A DNA stretch of 64,000 nt from Congeria kusceri (GCA_027627225.1 CM051036.1:41859926-41923925), one strand, 5' to 3'. Shown: positions 22,838-36,077, counted from the stretch's first letter. Translations and numbers: made by a program. Notes: generated from the letters alone by a model not told the origin.

Positions 22838-24799
22838 CAAAGGGTTCATGGAAGAGCAGATTCCTAGTCAAGAGGATGGACAAGGAGCAACTCAGAAGGA
22901 TACTCAGGTATAATACATTTAGTAATAATAAAGTGCTGTAAAACCAGTCTGAAATTGCATAAGCTTGACAATATTATATGAAGCATGATGTAAATGTAGA
23001 AAACTAAGATTGTTATTTATGTTTAATGCAAACTTAGTCATAATGTTATGAGGGTCTTTTGCCATTGGGGTCAATATCTATAATGTCACTGACCAAATTT
23101 CATAACTCTGACCCGCATTTTGACCTATGTCCCTTTTTCGACTAAGATATGTTATGATGTTTTTTTTTCAAGTCCACATTTCAGTACCCAATTATGGGAT
23201 TGAATTTAAAATGCACACATGTCTTCGGGGTTAATATTAAAGGTTACTGACCAAGTTACTAAACTCTGAAAAACAGTTTGACCAAATTATGCCCCTTTTT
23301 CAACTAAAGCAGCACAAATATTCAACCGAGCTGTCCTTTGAGTATGTCACCTCTCTTGCTTTTCATATCATAAGCTAGTCATCATATGGCTAATAAAACA
23401 GTTGCATCTAAATTTCTATGCAATAAGTAGCACGTACTTGTCTGGGCAGTAACGACGTAATGGCTTATCAGATTAAAAAATATTTCACATGCGTATTCAC
23501 CATTAGAACATGGAGTGTCGCGCCAAGGAAGTTGAACTCTAGGTAAATGGTCAAGGTCACAGCTCTTGATTAAATTTTGACTTTTGTCTCTCTGTCATTG
23601 CTGTAACTTTGTAATGCCTTATTGGAAATCGATGTGCATTCACCATAACAACATATAGAGAGTAACAAAGGAAGTGACTCTAACCATCACCATGTTGCGG
23701 GGCCATCCGTGTCTGTGACACATTTCTAGTTACATTATTGTTTCAAGAATCACATGTCATATCGTTATAATATATTGAGTAATTTTCTTAGGTTGTCTGG
23801 GTTTTTTTTCAAAGAAGAAAGTCAGTATATTGTCATAGTTAGGATACCAGCATTGTCGTCGTTTGCATTATCGCCTGTATATAAAACTTAAATATTTCCA
23901 ATAACAGTCTTAGTACTTGGAATCTTTTCACATTTACATACAATATTCCTCACGGCTTCTATAGTTAAAAACGTGAGTAATCAAGGTAAACGGACAAACA
24001 CAGAAATCCGGGACTACTTTGGTTTCGTAAAGTCGTTATTCATAATTTATTCTTTGTGATAAATTATATGTGTGTGTTTATCTATAGGTCCTTCATCAGA
24101 TGGGCACATCGAAAAGTAGTACATCATCACCATCTTCGCAATCAGTTCCAACTGCAATACCGATTGTGAGTATGTGTCCTTAATTTACTGTGGCCACTTG
24201 GCTAGCCATTTTGTTCTAGTTACTCCGGCACACTAAATTTTGCTGTATTCAGCAAAATGATTAAATCATGTTTACAGGCTGAGTAATTTTAAATGACATT
24301 GAGTATAAGACTGCTATTTTCGCATAGGTAATACAATGGTCTGGTACATGCACCTCCTATCATGGTCAATTTTACAGTAGTTAAGGGACTAGCAACCTTA
24401 ATTCATGGTCTGAAAGACCGAACACTATAGGAAAGAAACCAATAATAAGATTTTTAAAAAGCAATATCTACTCTAAGGTACTTTAGTTTACAATGTCACC
24501 ACAACTCGTACACTTTTCAAAACTTACAGTAAACTTGTAAATATGCCGTTTTTTCTCGGCCATCATTTCACACGCAGTGTCATACTAATTTACGGTATAT
24601 ACACGACATGTGTTCTCATAATGCAGATTGTTATGCTAGATCATACATGTATTTCAGTTGATAATGGTCTTTTATTTTTTAGGATAACTTCAACAAATCA
24701 TCTATCAACGCAAACATGTGTGTGGTCTGCCAGGAGCGTCCCCAAAACGCATGTTTGGTCCCATGTGACATTCTGCATGGTCTGTGCCTGCGCACTTGA
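22838..24799 (+). pseudogene. Small spliced RING-like gene, right-arm copy
   Basis: Three exons join with consistent phase and canonical splice sites: 22838-22907 (acceptor TTTTCCAG, donor GTATAA), 24088-24165 (acceptor CTATAG, donor GTGAGT) and 24683-24799 (acceptor TTTTTTAG, ending in TGA). They read KGFMEEQIPSQEDGQGATQK, then a Ser/Thr-rich piece with SSTSSPSSQSVPT, then NANMCVVCQERPQNA, LVPC, DILHGLCLRT. The pattern Cys-x2-Cys-x11-Cys-x3-His-x2-Cys is the first half of a C3HC4-type RING finger; the next expected Cys is Thr. A start codon and upstream exons are not identified. It may be a fragment of a captured host gene or element cargo. Flanking intron sequence is mirrored in the left arm. 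Confidence 0.45.
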
Positions 24800-24999
24800 A
24801 TCGCGCCTACTAAAGCTATACACAAAATGTTGGCCAAATTCATGACTAAAAATAATAGTGTCACACCATGGGAAACCCTACAGTTAAATACAAAAGATGT
24901 GTTTATGCCCCCATCGAAGACGGCGGGGTATATCGGTTTGCTAATGTCGGTCGCTCGGTAGGTAGGTCGTTCGGTCTGCTGGTCGGTAACCGTTTTCAT

Positions 25000-25706
25000 T
25001 CTTCACCAATCTTTCTCAGCCAAGTTCGATAATCAACCAAATCGTCCCAGTAACTGTGGAATTATGACCTTGAATTATCTAAAATTAGCCGATTACTACG
25101 ATATTGAAACAAGTAGTTTTGATTGTGGTTACAAAGTACTTAGATTAACAAGGATAAGGCCATACAATTTTGCATTTCCCTCAGCTTAAACCCATCTACT
25201 TATCTGGAGACAACGTTTGAAAAGAAAAAAAATACAGAAGGTCATCATCAGGAAATTTTACATGTGGGAAGATCTCATGACAAGATGTGAGTGCACACAA
25301 ATTTGAGCGGTTTGGGTTATTAGAGTATCAAAGTTGAAAGTTGATGGTTCTTTCTTGCTTAAAACATAACTGCTTTGTTCCTGTTACAAAGTGCAGTTTG
25401 GAGATCATACACTGTTGTCACTGGTTTCTTGTCATATTGCTGATTGTGTAGGGTTTTTGTTTTTATTATACTGTATGTTTTTGATGCATACATTATTACA
25501 TTTTATAATGTGCAACTATCTGCGTGTACTAGCATAATGACTGCAAGTTGTATCCTCTTTATATTGTTCATTACATAGGTTATTTGTTTCTTAGACTGTA
25601 TGCTTTGATAGTTTATTGCTACCACATACATTGTACACTGTAGACCAAACTGTTTGACTGACCTATGGGTGACCATTGGTCATTGCATAGGTTATTGTGT
25701 CTTAGA
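25000..25706. other. Right-arm non-coding stretch
   Basis: Mirror of about 16850-17640. It includes repeat units of about 135 bp (ATAGGTTATTGTGTCTTAG, TTTGATAGTTTATTG) that continue after the hAT insertion to about 27150. No gene is seen. Confidence 0.55.
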
Positions 25707-25714
25707 CTGCATTG

Positions 25715-26840
25715 CAGGGTTCGACCTAACGCGTGTCTGTCGGTCCGTGACCTGTGATTGTTCACTTGGACAGGTTGTCTTCGAGGGATGACCGGTCCGG
25801 TGACCAGTTGTTTTTGGACTGGTTCAAACTGTGTAATTCGTGATTATTTGTGAGTCAGAATACAGGGAACCATCAGAGATTATACTGTTCATTAAAATTT
25901 TACCACAAGCTCTGGTGTATAAATTGCGCCTTTTCCAATTCTTTAACTTTGCAACCATTATGTTATAACAGCGTATTTTACGTTAAAAAATCAACTTAAC
26001 AGCACTTTGACTGAAGCAATTATATCCAACGGGTATTGAAGTCGCTTTTTAGAGAAGCAATTCCCATTTATAATAATTAATACAGTCATTCAATAACGCT
26101 TTATTATTTTAATAAAAAATTAAGCAAACAACAGGTATTGTACAAAATAATGAGTTTATAATTACTTCTATTCAAATTATAACATGCAACCTTAGCAGGG
26201 TCATTTAAATTTGTTCACATGTTTGTTTGACAAAACCGAAATTCCGAAGTTTGGCTAAATAAGAGAGCTTTGTACATTGTTAATATTGTTCCTGGCTCAA
26301 TAATAGTTGAACAATGTTTTCTCTTTTCGATACAGCAATAATTTATTATTGTTGTTTTTTTACACCAGGCAGTTTTAAATTGTATCTCTAAAAAACAATC
26401 GAAGTAAACATAATTCAAGTCTATGTTTCCGCATTGTGAGAATGATTGCAAAACGTTAAGGAACGAATAGCCCAATCAAATAACTAGAAATAATTAAATT
26501 TTTAATTTGCTCTAATTGCATTTTGATCGCTCAGTACACGAGAAACGCATGGATGTCAAATTTATGTCAAGCTCAAGAAGTTGATACTTCATCTTTTTTT
26601 AACCAACAATGCGCATACAACATTTTGGGCGAATGAATAATTGATTTACATGTGTGCTCAATATATTTTCCGATTTCCATTCTGATAATCATTTTGTTGT
26701 TTTAATTTATTTACGCACCCATGATGCAGTTCGATGCATTTTGATAATCGGGACCGGTTCATAGAGTATCGGCCCAGTAGGCTTTGAATGTAGCCGGTTC
26801 TGGTGGACCACCACTTCTTAAAAGTTAAGGTCAAACCCTG
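25715..26840. mobile_element. hAT-like non-autonomous element 3
   Basis: The termini CAGGGTTCGACCT and AGGTCAAACCCTG are inverted. The flanks are identical octamers CTGCATTG at 25707-25714 and 26841-26848, a perfect 8-bp target duplication. The mirror region in the left arm has no such insertion. No transposase frame was recognised in the 1126 bp. Confidence 0.88.
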
Positions 26841-28162
26841 CTGCATTGTACACTGTAGCTCAAACTGTTGAACTGACCTACTGGTGACCATTGTTCATTG
26901 CATAGGTTATTGTGTCTTAGGCTGCATGTTTTGATAGTTTTTTGTAATCACATTTACACTGTAGCCCAAACTGTTTAACTGACCTATTGGTTACCATTGT
27001 TCATTGCATACGTAATTCTGTCTTAGACTGCATGTTTTGATAGATTGTTGTAACCACATACATTTTATATTGTGTTTTATCCGCAGAAAGCAGTTGTGTT
27101 TGTTTTAGCTCGTACTGTTTAACTGACCTATTGGTTATCATGTTTTAGCTCAAATGAACATGAAGTGCTCAGAAAGAGCTATTGTGACCGGGCTATGTCC
27201 GTCGTCGTCGTCCGTCGTCATCATTTCGCTTAAAAAATAACTCCTAACAAACCACTGGGCAAAAGTTGATATAACTTGGTAGGGATGTTCCTTGCATGAG
27301 GTTTTTTCAATGTTGTTTAAAGAATTAAATTCCATTGAGAACTCAGATTTACTCTATACATTTACGAGTATGTATATAATGAAAACATCAAAACTTTTTC
27401 TCCCAAACCACAAGTGCTAATGCTTAGATATTTGGCAGAAAACAATCATCTAGTGGACCTTTACCAAGACTGTTCAAATTATGCCCCTTGGGTAAAAATT
27501 AGCAACGCACCCGGGGTAAATTATTTTCTCCATAGTTATGTCATGAATGAATATTCACATCAAATTAAGGCAGACAACCTCATTGATGTTAATTATACTA
27601 AGGGAGACAACATTAATTGATTTGTTTCGTCATTTTGAGTTATTTCCCTTTACACTAAAACCCCCCTTTACGACCATCTCGATTTTACGACCACCCCGCT
27701 AAAGCGGACACTTTTTAAAAGACCCGATTGTTTTCCTATGTATTTCAATGGTTGCAAACCCCGATTATACGGGCACCCCGCTATTCCGTATAACGACCAC
27801 TTATCCCAGACCGAAAGTACCAATTAATTCCCAAAATAACCCCGTTATTGCGACCACTGTCATTTGGTCATTGCCATTTAACATCATCAATTAACAACAT
27901 ATGCAGTGGAGATAACATAATGCTTTGCGGTATAAAAGGAGCGTGTGAAAATCAATGTTACAGATGTGTTGATAAGGGATTAGCGTTTCGTTTCGTTTAT
28001 TGGCAAAAACGGCAAAAGCATTGCCTTGGGCCATTTACAATTATTTATAAGATTATGGCCAAGACATACAGACAACAATCATATATATACACAATCATAT
28101 ACATACGTATCTCATGACTTTTTTTAAAATAATATTTACATCAAATATATATACTCAGAGTT

Positions 28163-31100
28163 TCACACAGCAAGCAATGTATCACGTAAAATCATAGCAT
28201 TATGACAATATTTAGCAATGTGTCTGATTTTTCGTTTAGACTTCGATGACATGAAATTAATAAACATATTTATAGACGGCCAGGAAGTATGTACTAGATA
28301 TTTTTTCCTAATGTCAGTAAAAGCAGTACAACATAACAAGAAATGGTATTCAGTTTCAACAGTGTTTGATGAACATAATCTACACACTCTATTACTTCGA
28401 CCTACATTAGTATATCTGCCAGTTTCAATTTCTAAATTATGTGAGCTCAGACGTAGTCTTGTAAGGGATATTCTTGATTTTTCATGTGATACATAATCTA
28501 AATAGTCTTCATATTCAAAATTACTTTTAAATTTACAGTAGTAAAATAATTTAGGCATATTTGATATGGATTCGAACCATGTTTGTTGGAACTGGTCACG
28601 GATCCGTTGTTTCACTGTAGCAGAATTAATGTTGACATTAGGATTTTCAAATAGATCACCATTTCCCAGATTTTCAAAGTAGGATTTGCATGCTTTAAAC
28701 CAGCAAAAGGCATTTAGATTCCGTTGATTTACAAGCACTCTATACATAATAGAGTCTTTATTATTCATTAATTTTACATAAAATTTAAGAGCTCTTTCTT
28801 TACACAACACTGATAACGGATATCTGGCAGTTTCACCTAATACAGCCATATTTGATGTTGATTGTTTTACACCAAGAATTATTTTCAAAAATTTAAAATG
28901 TAAAGTATCAATTTCTTTAAAGTTATATATTCCCCATATTTCTGAACCGTACAGTAGAATAGGTAAAATCATACAATCAAATAGATATAATTTAGTCTTA
29001 ACATCCATTTTAACATTATTAAATAAACAAAGAAGACTATGATATCCTTTCAGGGCCTGATCAGAGAGAACTTTGACGGCATATCGCATGTTACCTGTAT
29101 AATATAATTTTACACCCAAGTAGCAAAAACTGTCAACAATTTCGATGATTTGTTCACTTATAATCCACTGATAATTATGGCGACTCTTACGCTTTTCAAA
29201 ACTACAGACTTTAGTTTTGTTAATATTAATTTTTAAACCACAAGATGTAGAGTATTGCGATATACTATTAAGTTGTGCTTGAAGACTTTTCGGATTAGTG
29301 GTAAACAGTGCGATGTCGTCAGCAAATAGCAGAAGATACAATGACAACTGTTCAATATCTTTGTCCGATAGATTAACAATATCAATATAATCAGTGATAT
29401 CATTAATAAAAAGTATAAATAAAAGGGGTGAGAGTGGCTCACCTTGTTTTAGGCCAATTGATATGTCGAAAAATTCCGAAAAGCTCATGTCCGAGCTAGA
29501 TCGGACACATGCTTTTATGCTTGAATAGATTGATTTGATAATGTTTATAATCTTACAGCTCAGGCCTGATTTTACCAGTTTTATCCATAGTATATCGTGA
29601 TTTACAGTATCGAAGGCCTTTTCATAATCTATAAAAGCACAGAACAATTTGTTATTAGATGCTAAAACTTTCTGGATAATTAAATGTAAGATGAAAATGC
29701 AGTCCGTTGTACTATGATTGTCCCTGAAGCCAAATTGTGATTCATTAAATTTTTTGTTATTTTCACACCATTTATTAATTCGGTTTCTAATCAATAGAGA
29801 AAACAATTTAGCTGAAATATTTATTAAAGTTATACCCCGATAATTTGAAGGATTTTTAGTATCGCCCTTTTTGTGAATAGGGACAATAACACCCTTGGCC
29901 CATGCGTCAGGATAGCTACCATTAGTAAAAATGTAGTTAAATATAACCACAAGATAAGGTGCAATAAAATGTTTTGCATCTATAATAAAGTCACAAACAT
30001 TTCCATCAAGATCGCCACTTTTATTTTTCTTGAGAGATAGTATTGTTTTTTCCACTTCATCGACCGTAAAATCCATATCCAATTCATCGATATTTACATC
30101 AAACTCATTAACATTTTCAGTATTGAAACCCGAAATTTCAATCGAATTAGAAATATTTTTAAAATGGTTCACGAAGTCTTGTAAAGACACATCCGATGAA
30201 ATCTCATTAGTTTTGTTAGTAAATTTTCTAATGTGTTTCCAGAAATTATTTGAGTTTTGTTGACACAAGTTAGATGATGTATGTTTTTCTTTATTGTTAT
30301 AATTATATTTAGCATAACGTTTTTGTTTAGCATGTTCACTTCTTTGCTGTAAGAAATAAATTCTATTGTTTTCCTGAGGATTGTGTTTAAAAGTTCGTTT
30401 CGCATGCAAAAAGGAATTTTTGTATGATTTACATGTCTCGTTAAACCACGGAGATTTTTTAGTTTTAGCTTGTTTAGTACGTTTTAACACTTTGCCATGT
30501 ATTGAAAATGATATATCAAAGACCAACTTCGACAATGATTCAATACAAGCATTAATATCAATTTGACCTGAAAGTAAGTTGTTTTGTATGCAATCAAATA
30601 CACATCTGTTATTTTCTAAAATATCGGAAAACGAATCCGGATTATGAGGACCCCATGTGATCTTTTCAATATATTTATTATCGGTTATATCAGAAGTACG
30701 GACATCTAAATTCAGTTCAAATTCATTGGGACAGTGATCAGAAAATTCAGTTAAGTCGTGAACGACAAATGAGCTGATTTTGTTAAATATTCTTGCATTT
30801 GTAATTACATAATCAACGACACTTGAGCCATTGCCAGTAGGATTATGATACGTGTAATTCCCATTATCTAGTCTACCATTAACAATACATATTGAATTCT
30901 CTTTGCAACACTGTAGTAACTTATTACCAAAACCGTTAACAATGTTATCGCAGCTGGCACGAGCTGGTAATTCGAAAGATGCATCAAACTCAGGGAGATC
31001 AATATATCGACCTAAATTACTATCTTCAATTACATCTGATTTAAGGCCAACCCTACTATTTAAATCCCCTACTAAGACAATATCGCCGACAGTACAGTAC

Positions 31101-31540
31101 TTTCTGATATCAGAATTGATTTGATCAAAACAATCACAGTTAAATAAAGGTGAAGAGACACTTGTATAAACAGTGGAGTCTTCTGGTGGGATATAGCTAC
31201 AACAAAAGAATATATCCCGTTCTGTTCCTATAAACGAATGATGTAACTTAAACCATAATAATCCATTGGGGTTAATTATCTACGATACTTATATGATTTT
31301 TGAGAAAACGTTTGTAGTAAACAATAATTCCACCACTGTAGCGTTTAGCTTTTTTATTTGTTTTAGGTCTCGGGCAATGGAAATTATCAAAATTATTAAT
31401 TTTAAGGTTTGACCTGTTATTACTTCATGTTTCACAAAATATTAAAATGTCAAAGCCAGATATAAGATTAAGGAATTCAGAGTCCGTTAGTTTATTAAGC
31501 AAGCCCTGCACATTCCACTCCAAGATATGTAGCCGTTTCC
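28163..31540 (-). pseudogene. LINE-B ORF2 (AP endonuclease and reverse transcriptase), almost open
   Basis: From 31279 down to the stop at 28163 there is one uninterrupted frame of 1038 codons. Upstream (31280-31540) the endonuclease start is readable (WNVQGLLNKL, LIFCET), with a TGA at 31425-31427 where relatives have Trp, and a frameshift near 31280. Motifs in order: VLVGDLNSRVG (endonuclease, about 31070), NPTGNGSSVVDYVI (about 30840), FSDHCP (about 30740), YRGITLINISAKLFS, AFIDYEKAFDTVNHD, GLKQGEPLSPLLF, LLFADDIALF (reverse transcriptase active site, about 29320) and C-terminal CRLCSSNTVETEYHFLLCC (zinc-knuckle-like). In this family ORF2 nicks target DNA and primes cDNA synthesis. Two lesions near the N-terminus inactivate this copy. 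Confidence 0.9.
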
Positions 31541-31550
31541 GCTGTGTTTC

Positions 31551-32664
31551 CTAGGAGAGCGTCGCCGTAGCCGTCGTAGCCGGCCCGTCGGTAGATCGCT
31601 CCACATCTGGGACGTTGTCGGCAGTATACACTCTATTGTCAACATAGAGCTTGTCATAGTTCAAGTTTACATTTTTGCCTTCACTGCGACACTTGTTCAT
31701 AAACGGGATGAGTTTTCGACGCCTATCCTGAATTTCCTTCGGGAACTGATCTGCAACCCGAATTGGAGTTGCATGCTGCTTTGCGCGGGCCCGTTGCTTA
31801 ACATCGATCTTGTCCTGGTAGTAATTAAATTTGACAACGATAGGTCTTTGTTTGTTAAACTGAAAGCGCCCAATCCTATGTGCACGATCGATTTTTATTT
31901 TGTTTTTTGCATCCGTTATTTCGAGAGTATCTTCACAAAAATTAAGGATTTTTTGACGAGTCTTCCGAGCGGCGCTCCTCATCAGTGGCTCCGTCATCAA
32001 GATTGAAGAATAATAAATTGTCTCTCATCGAGCGCGCTTGTGCATCAACAATTTCATTTCGCACAGTATCTTGATTGGATTTCAAAACTTTAATTTCATT
32101 CACTAACCTTTCATTTGCACGCATTTCAGTTTTTATTTGGTTTTCAATGATTGAGTATTTCTTTGAAATATCGTTGCAAACCTCAGGGTCAAAATTTCGG
32201 CTTTTTTCGTAATCAGTAAGCTTCTTATTAGCATCTGATAGACTGGTCTCTAAGGTGTATACTCTGGATTCGACTTTGCTTAGTTGTTGTGTAAGACAAA
32301 CTACTGAATTTTCAATAGAGTCAAGCTTAGATGCAATGTTTTTCTGTGAATTTTCCATAGAATCAAGCTTTGAAAGAATGGTGTGTAGCATGGAAGTATC
32401 GGTGGCGACTCTCTGTTGCATGGGAACGCTTGGGGTGCTTGACGGCACTGGAGTTCCGGAGTATAGTAACTGCGTCATTGACGGGGAACTCTGACTTATT
32501 GGGAATACCGAATTACAATTGTAAGGACTGTATAAAAACTGACCGCCCGCATGCTGTGCATTTTGAACTGGTGGTGAAGTGTAACTGTTCGACATTACTT
32601 GCCTCTTGAGTTCACTGCTGTCCGCTGGAGATTCTGGAGCTCGTTTACCCTTATTTCTTCCCAT
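31551..32664 (-). pseudogene. LINE-B ORF1 (L1-type RNA-binding protein) with one frameshift
   Basis: It starts MGRNKGKRAPESPADSSELK, with a low-complexity Ser/Pro/Gln region (residues about 20-85). A coiled coil follows at about residues 95-205 (repeats of KLDSMENSQKN and KLDSIENSV; then Lys/Glu-rich helices), then MRDNLLFFNLDD. A frameshift lies between about 31985 and 31945. Reading then continues with RQKILNFCED, IDRAHRIGRF, RPIVVKFNYYQDK and NLNYDKLYVDN to a stop at 31551. This is the arrangement of L1-type ORF1p (coiled coil, RRM, C-terminal domain). The single frameshift suggests a recently inactivated copy. Confidence 0.82.
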
Positions 32665-33293
32665 AGGTGTTGGTCATTAATTATTGGTAACTGGTGTTGT
32701 TCAGGCTTATACAGTTAAATCCTTTATCAATCTAGCTATTTAACACCATAGCTTATTTTACCAATTAACCAATCACACCGTTTCGCACTGTCGCACACAT
32801 CCGAGCTACCTGATAACTGTTCATAAAATCCACGTTTTCACTTTTTCACTTATTGATATATATCCACGAAAATATGTGAAATGCCAGAAATGACACACAA
32901 AAGTGATAAAAAACGCTAATTTCTAATGATCATTAGCACAACGACTGGGTATCAGATTAGGTTAATTGACACTAGCAGACATTTAGATGGTAACCCCGAC
33001 GAATACTGAACCTTTGTTAATGAAATTTTAATTAATTTCCGAGTTATTGTAAAGTTCATATCTATAACTATAAGTTACAAAATCTTCATTTAATAAAGCA
33101 TTTATTGAACTTTATTGAACACAAATTGGAATTTTTGTTTTCAGTCATTATTCATTTATTTTCTTTAAAACTTTAAATTGCACAGACGTTTTAATGTACT
33201 GACTTGGTGATACCTCGATAATACGACCACCCCGCTATTACGACCACTTTTATTAAGACCCCCAAGTGGTCGTATTAGCGGGGTTTTACTGTA

Positions 33294-34520
33294 TATTGTT
33301 AAAAAAGGCCCCGTTTTTATCTCATCTGAACACAATGTTCAGTTCTTATGGTGAAATTTTGTGATCGCGGTTGAAACCGGTTGTTTTGTTTTTTAGGTAG
33401 AATGAGTCCCTTTTTCAGCTTGACCGATCACTTTTTGTCCGTCGTCCAACCAATCTCATTAAAATCATCTCCAGTCTGACGTTACTATATTATCCGCTGA
33501 CTAGATCTGATGACATTTTCTCGCATTAGGGGTCACGTTCAGATGACCTTTTCAGGAGCCAATCAAACTGTTGCCTTCAAAATGTTGTGGTACAGCTTCT
33601 TATATAAAGCACAAATAATATGCACGAAATTAACGTGAACTTTGGATGTTAACTCGCCTAAGGTACCGTTATATCCATTGTTATCCGCATGAAAATTAAC
33701 TGTAAATGATTTATTCCCGAGGATCAGCTGGAAATGCATCACTTTTCAAAATCCGTGGCCAAACATTGCTGTGCAAACGGCAATTTCATTGGGCGCAGCA
33801 GGGCTGATATTTTATTATTCGGAAGGTCATTTAAAAGTGACCTGTTATACGATGTCTTCAGATCCTAACAATGTTAGGATTTGATTTTAATGAGATTGTC
33901 GTCCAACGTGCGGCATTCGTTGTTTGTCGTTCGTCGTCAACATTTAGCTTGTGAGCACTCTATAGACCATATTATTGTCCAATCTTCATAAAACTTGACC
34001 AGAACATTTGTTCCAATGATATCTCAGACGAGTTCTAAACTGGGTCATGCGGTTTCAAAAACTAGGTCACTATGACAAATTAAAGAAAAGCTTGTGAACA
34101 CTTTAAAGGCCATATGTTGTGCCCAATTAACATCAAACTTGCTCAGAACATTTGTTTTTATGATATTTCGGTCCAGTTCGAAACTGTGTCATGTAGGACC
34201 AAAAACTAGGTCACCAAGAAAATTTAACATTCTAGAGGCCATATATTTTGCCCAGTCAACATGAAATTTTCTTCGAACAGTTTTTCTTATGATATATCGG
34301 TCTAGTTAGAAAACGAGTCACGTCAGGTCAAAAACTAGGTCACCAGGGAGAAAAAAGATAAAGCTTGCGAACAATCTACAGGCAATATCTTTTTGCCCAA
34401 TCACCATGAAACTTGATCAGAATATTTTTTCTCATGGTATCTCGATCGAGTTGGAAACTGGGTCATGTGGAAAAGGACAATGACTATAGTTCATTAGCCC
34501 CTCAGATGAGCGACCTAGGG
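33294..34520 (-). repeat. Tandem 'aactcgaccgagatatcat' repeat array, right arm
   Basis: Mirror of 15300-16400, with the same phrases in reverse complement (CCAATCTTCATAAAACTTG, GAACATTTGTTCCAATGATA, CGAGTTCTAAACTGGGTCAT). An extra stretch at about 33470-33900 with CTAACAATGTTAGGATTTGA lacks a left-arm counterpart and splits the first unit: CCGTCGTCCAAC before it (33438) recurs as GTCGTCCAACGTG after it (33899). Confidence 0.7.
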
Positions 34521-35177
34521 CCTTATGCCCTTCTTGTTTTGATTTAATTGCAATTTTTAACTTTAAAATAGTTGATGGTAATGGATAATGGCAATCAGAT
34601 AACTATTACACAGTTGCAAAATCAGGTGACGGTCTAATGTAGATGAGCGATCCATGGTCATTATGGCCCTCTTGTTTTATACTAAGTCATAACCTCCTAA
34701 CTATGCAAAGCTGTTTAAAAAGCCATTTCTTGCAAGTTTCTCATTGCCACATCAGACAGAAATAAAACAAAACAAATAAGAAAATGTTAGGTAATCTTCT
34801 GGTAGACGTTCACCAAATTTGTTCAAAAAGGTTCTTTGAGTTAAAGTAACGGTATAGAGGGACATCTTGGCCATAAAATGTAAATTATTGTATACATTAT
34901 ATTGCTTTGATCACCCAAAATAAATATATGAACAATGTTACTTAAACCTAGTTTTGATTTTCAATTTTGTTTGGCCCATTTAAGCCGCTTTTATTACATT
35001 TTTGGACAAGGCTAAGTTACGTATTTTTCTACCAATTGCAATAAAATTTGTGTCAAAATTCCCGGAGCAATAATGCGGACGGAACCGTGTCACAAAATTG
35101 TATATCGAATTTCATTTTCAATTTATTTGATTTTTTGTGTTTTAAGCTTTTTATCGGGTCCCATTTTCACGAAAATA

Positions 35178-36077
35178 TTCGTCAATTCACCTGTTTTGGT
35201 GACTGACCAGTTTTAGTGACCTTTTCAATTTGTGTGCTTATTCTCTTGTTGCGAGGTCTTAATTCTTTGTGCACATAATGACATACATTATCACAGTTTA
35301 TTCACATGCTAAATGATTTTAAATGCATTAAACAAATGAGTGCTGCTGATTTTAATAACTGAGGGGTATTTTTGATGTATTTTTGCTAATTACTTTTTCA
35401 ACCATTTTCATCAGCCCCTCAAAATAAAACAAATGTTAACAGACAGCAATTTTCAATCACTAATTTGTTAATTCATTGTCTGTTCTAACAAAATATAGGG
35501 ATAAATAAACATCACAGTCAATGTTTTGGACACAATATATCCTCGAATGGCGCCTCCGTGGTTAGCTGATTTACGCTGAATTCACATAAAATTATGAGAC
35601 GTCACTGACATCCCGGAGTAAGAAAAAAATGAGCGAATCATACATATTATTAGTCTAAATAGCTTACCAGCTGTATTTTATTTGTCTTTGCAAAATTAAC
35701 AAAGGCTAACAGATGTTGCTAGTGGTCACATCACATTTAATGGGACCAGAATTTGGTAATTTAGAGAAAAAATGATGTCTACTAACCATGGAATCAAAAA
35801 CAGTGAAAATTTCCACACGCAACATTTATCCTGTAGCAAGTGTTACATAGATATGTTCATGGTTCTATTCACAATTTAGCACCAAAAGTGGGGCATGTAA
35901 AACAAGACACCAAACGCAATATTTACCAAAGAAATTATAAGTTTATTTGTTTCAAGAAAGCAAGCAAAATGATCAGTTTTAACAACTATGTGCACGAATT
36001 AAAATAACAATGACCCATTTGAAATATTAATTGTGACAACCCTTAGGGTCACCAAAACTGGTACCTCAATGATACAA
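35178..36077. mobile_element. Unclassified insertion in the right arm
   Basis: Sequence absent from the mirror position of the left arm (about 14620). Near its left edge is GACTGACCAGTTTTAGTGAC, and near its right edge GGGTCACCAAAACTGGTACC, an inverted pair sharing ACCAGTTTT.GTGACC. No open frame of note. The edges are approximate and no target duplication was resolved. Confidence 0.55.

Larger units (their letters stand above)
27983..32664 (-). mobile_element. LINE-B: nearly intact non-LTR retrotransposon
   Basis: On the minus strand the order is ORF1 (32664-31551), ORF2 (about 31540-28163) and a 3' end with AATAAACGAAACGAAACG, a short tandem-repeat tail at about 27983-28000. The 5' UTR probably extends beyond 32664, but its edge and a target duplication were not found. 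It lies inside the Tigger-like element and is therefore younger than it. The domain order and C-terminal CCHC-like motif match LINE-A. Confidence 0.9.
27653..33291. mobile_element. Tigger/pogo-like element hosting a LINE
   Basis: The left terminus is CACTAAAACCCCCCTTTACG (plus strand). The right terminus on the minus strand is CAGTAAAACCCCGCTAATAC. Both are flanked by TA (27651-27652, 33292-33293), as in Tc1/mariner-superfamily pogo/Tigger elements. Subterminal CGACCACCCCGCTA words occur at both ends. Flanking bases align with a single intact TA site in the left arm (16417-16418). Most of the interior is a minus-strand LINE. The remaining element sequence (27653-27980 and about 32700-33291) holds no recognisable transposase. 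A short relative with the same ends is at 58610-59169. Confidence 0.82.

Noticed and set aside
24679..24999. Minus-strand protein overlapping the RING-like exon
   Set aside because: It is the antisense of the exon and of the CCGACC repeat; the plus-strand reading has splice sites and a zinc-ligand pattern.
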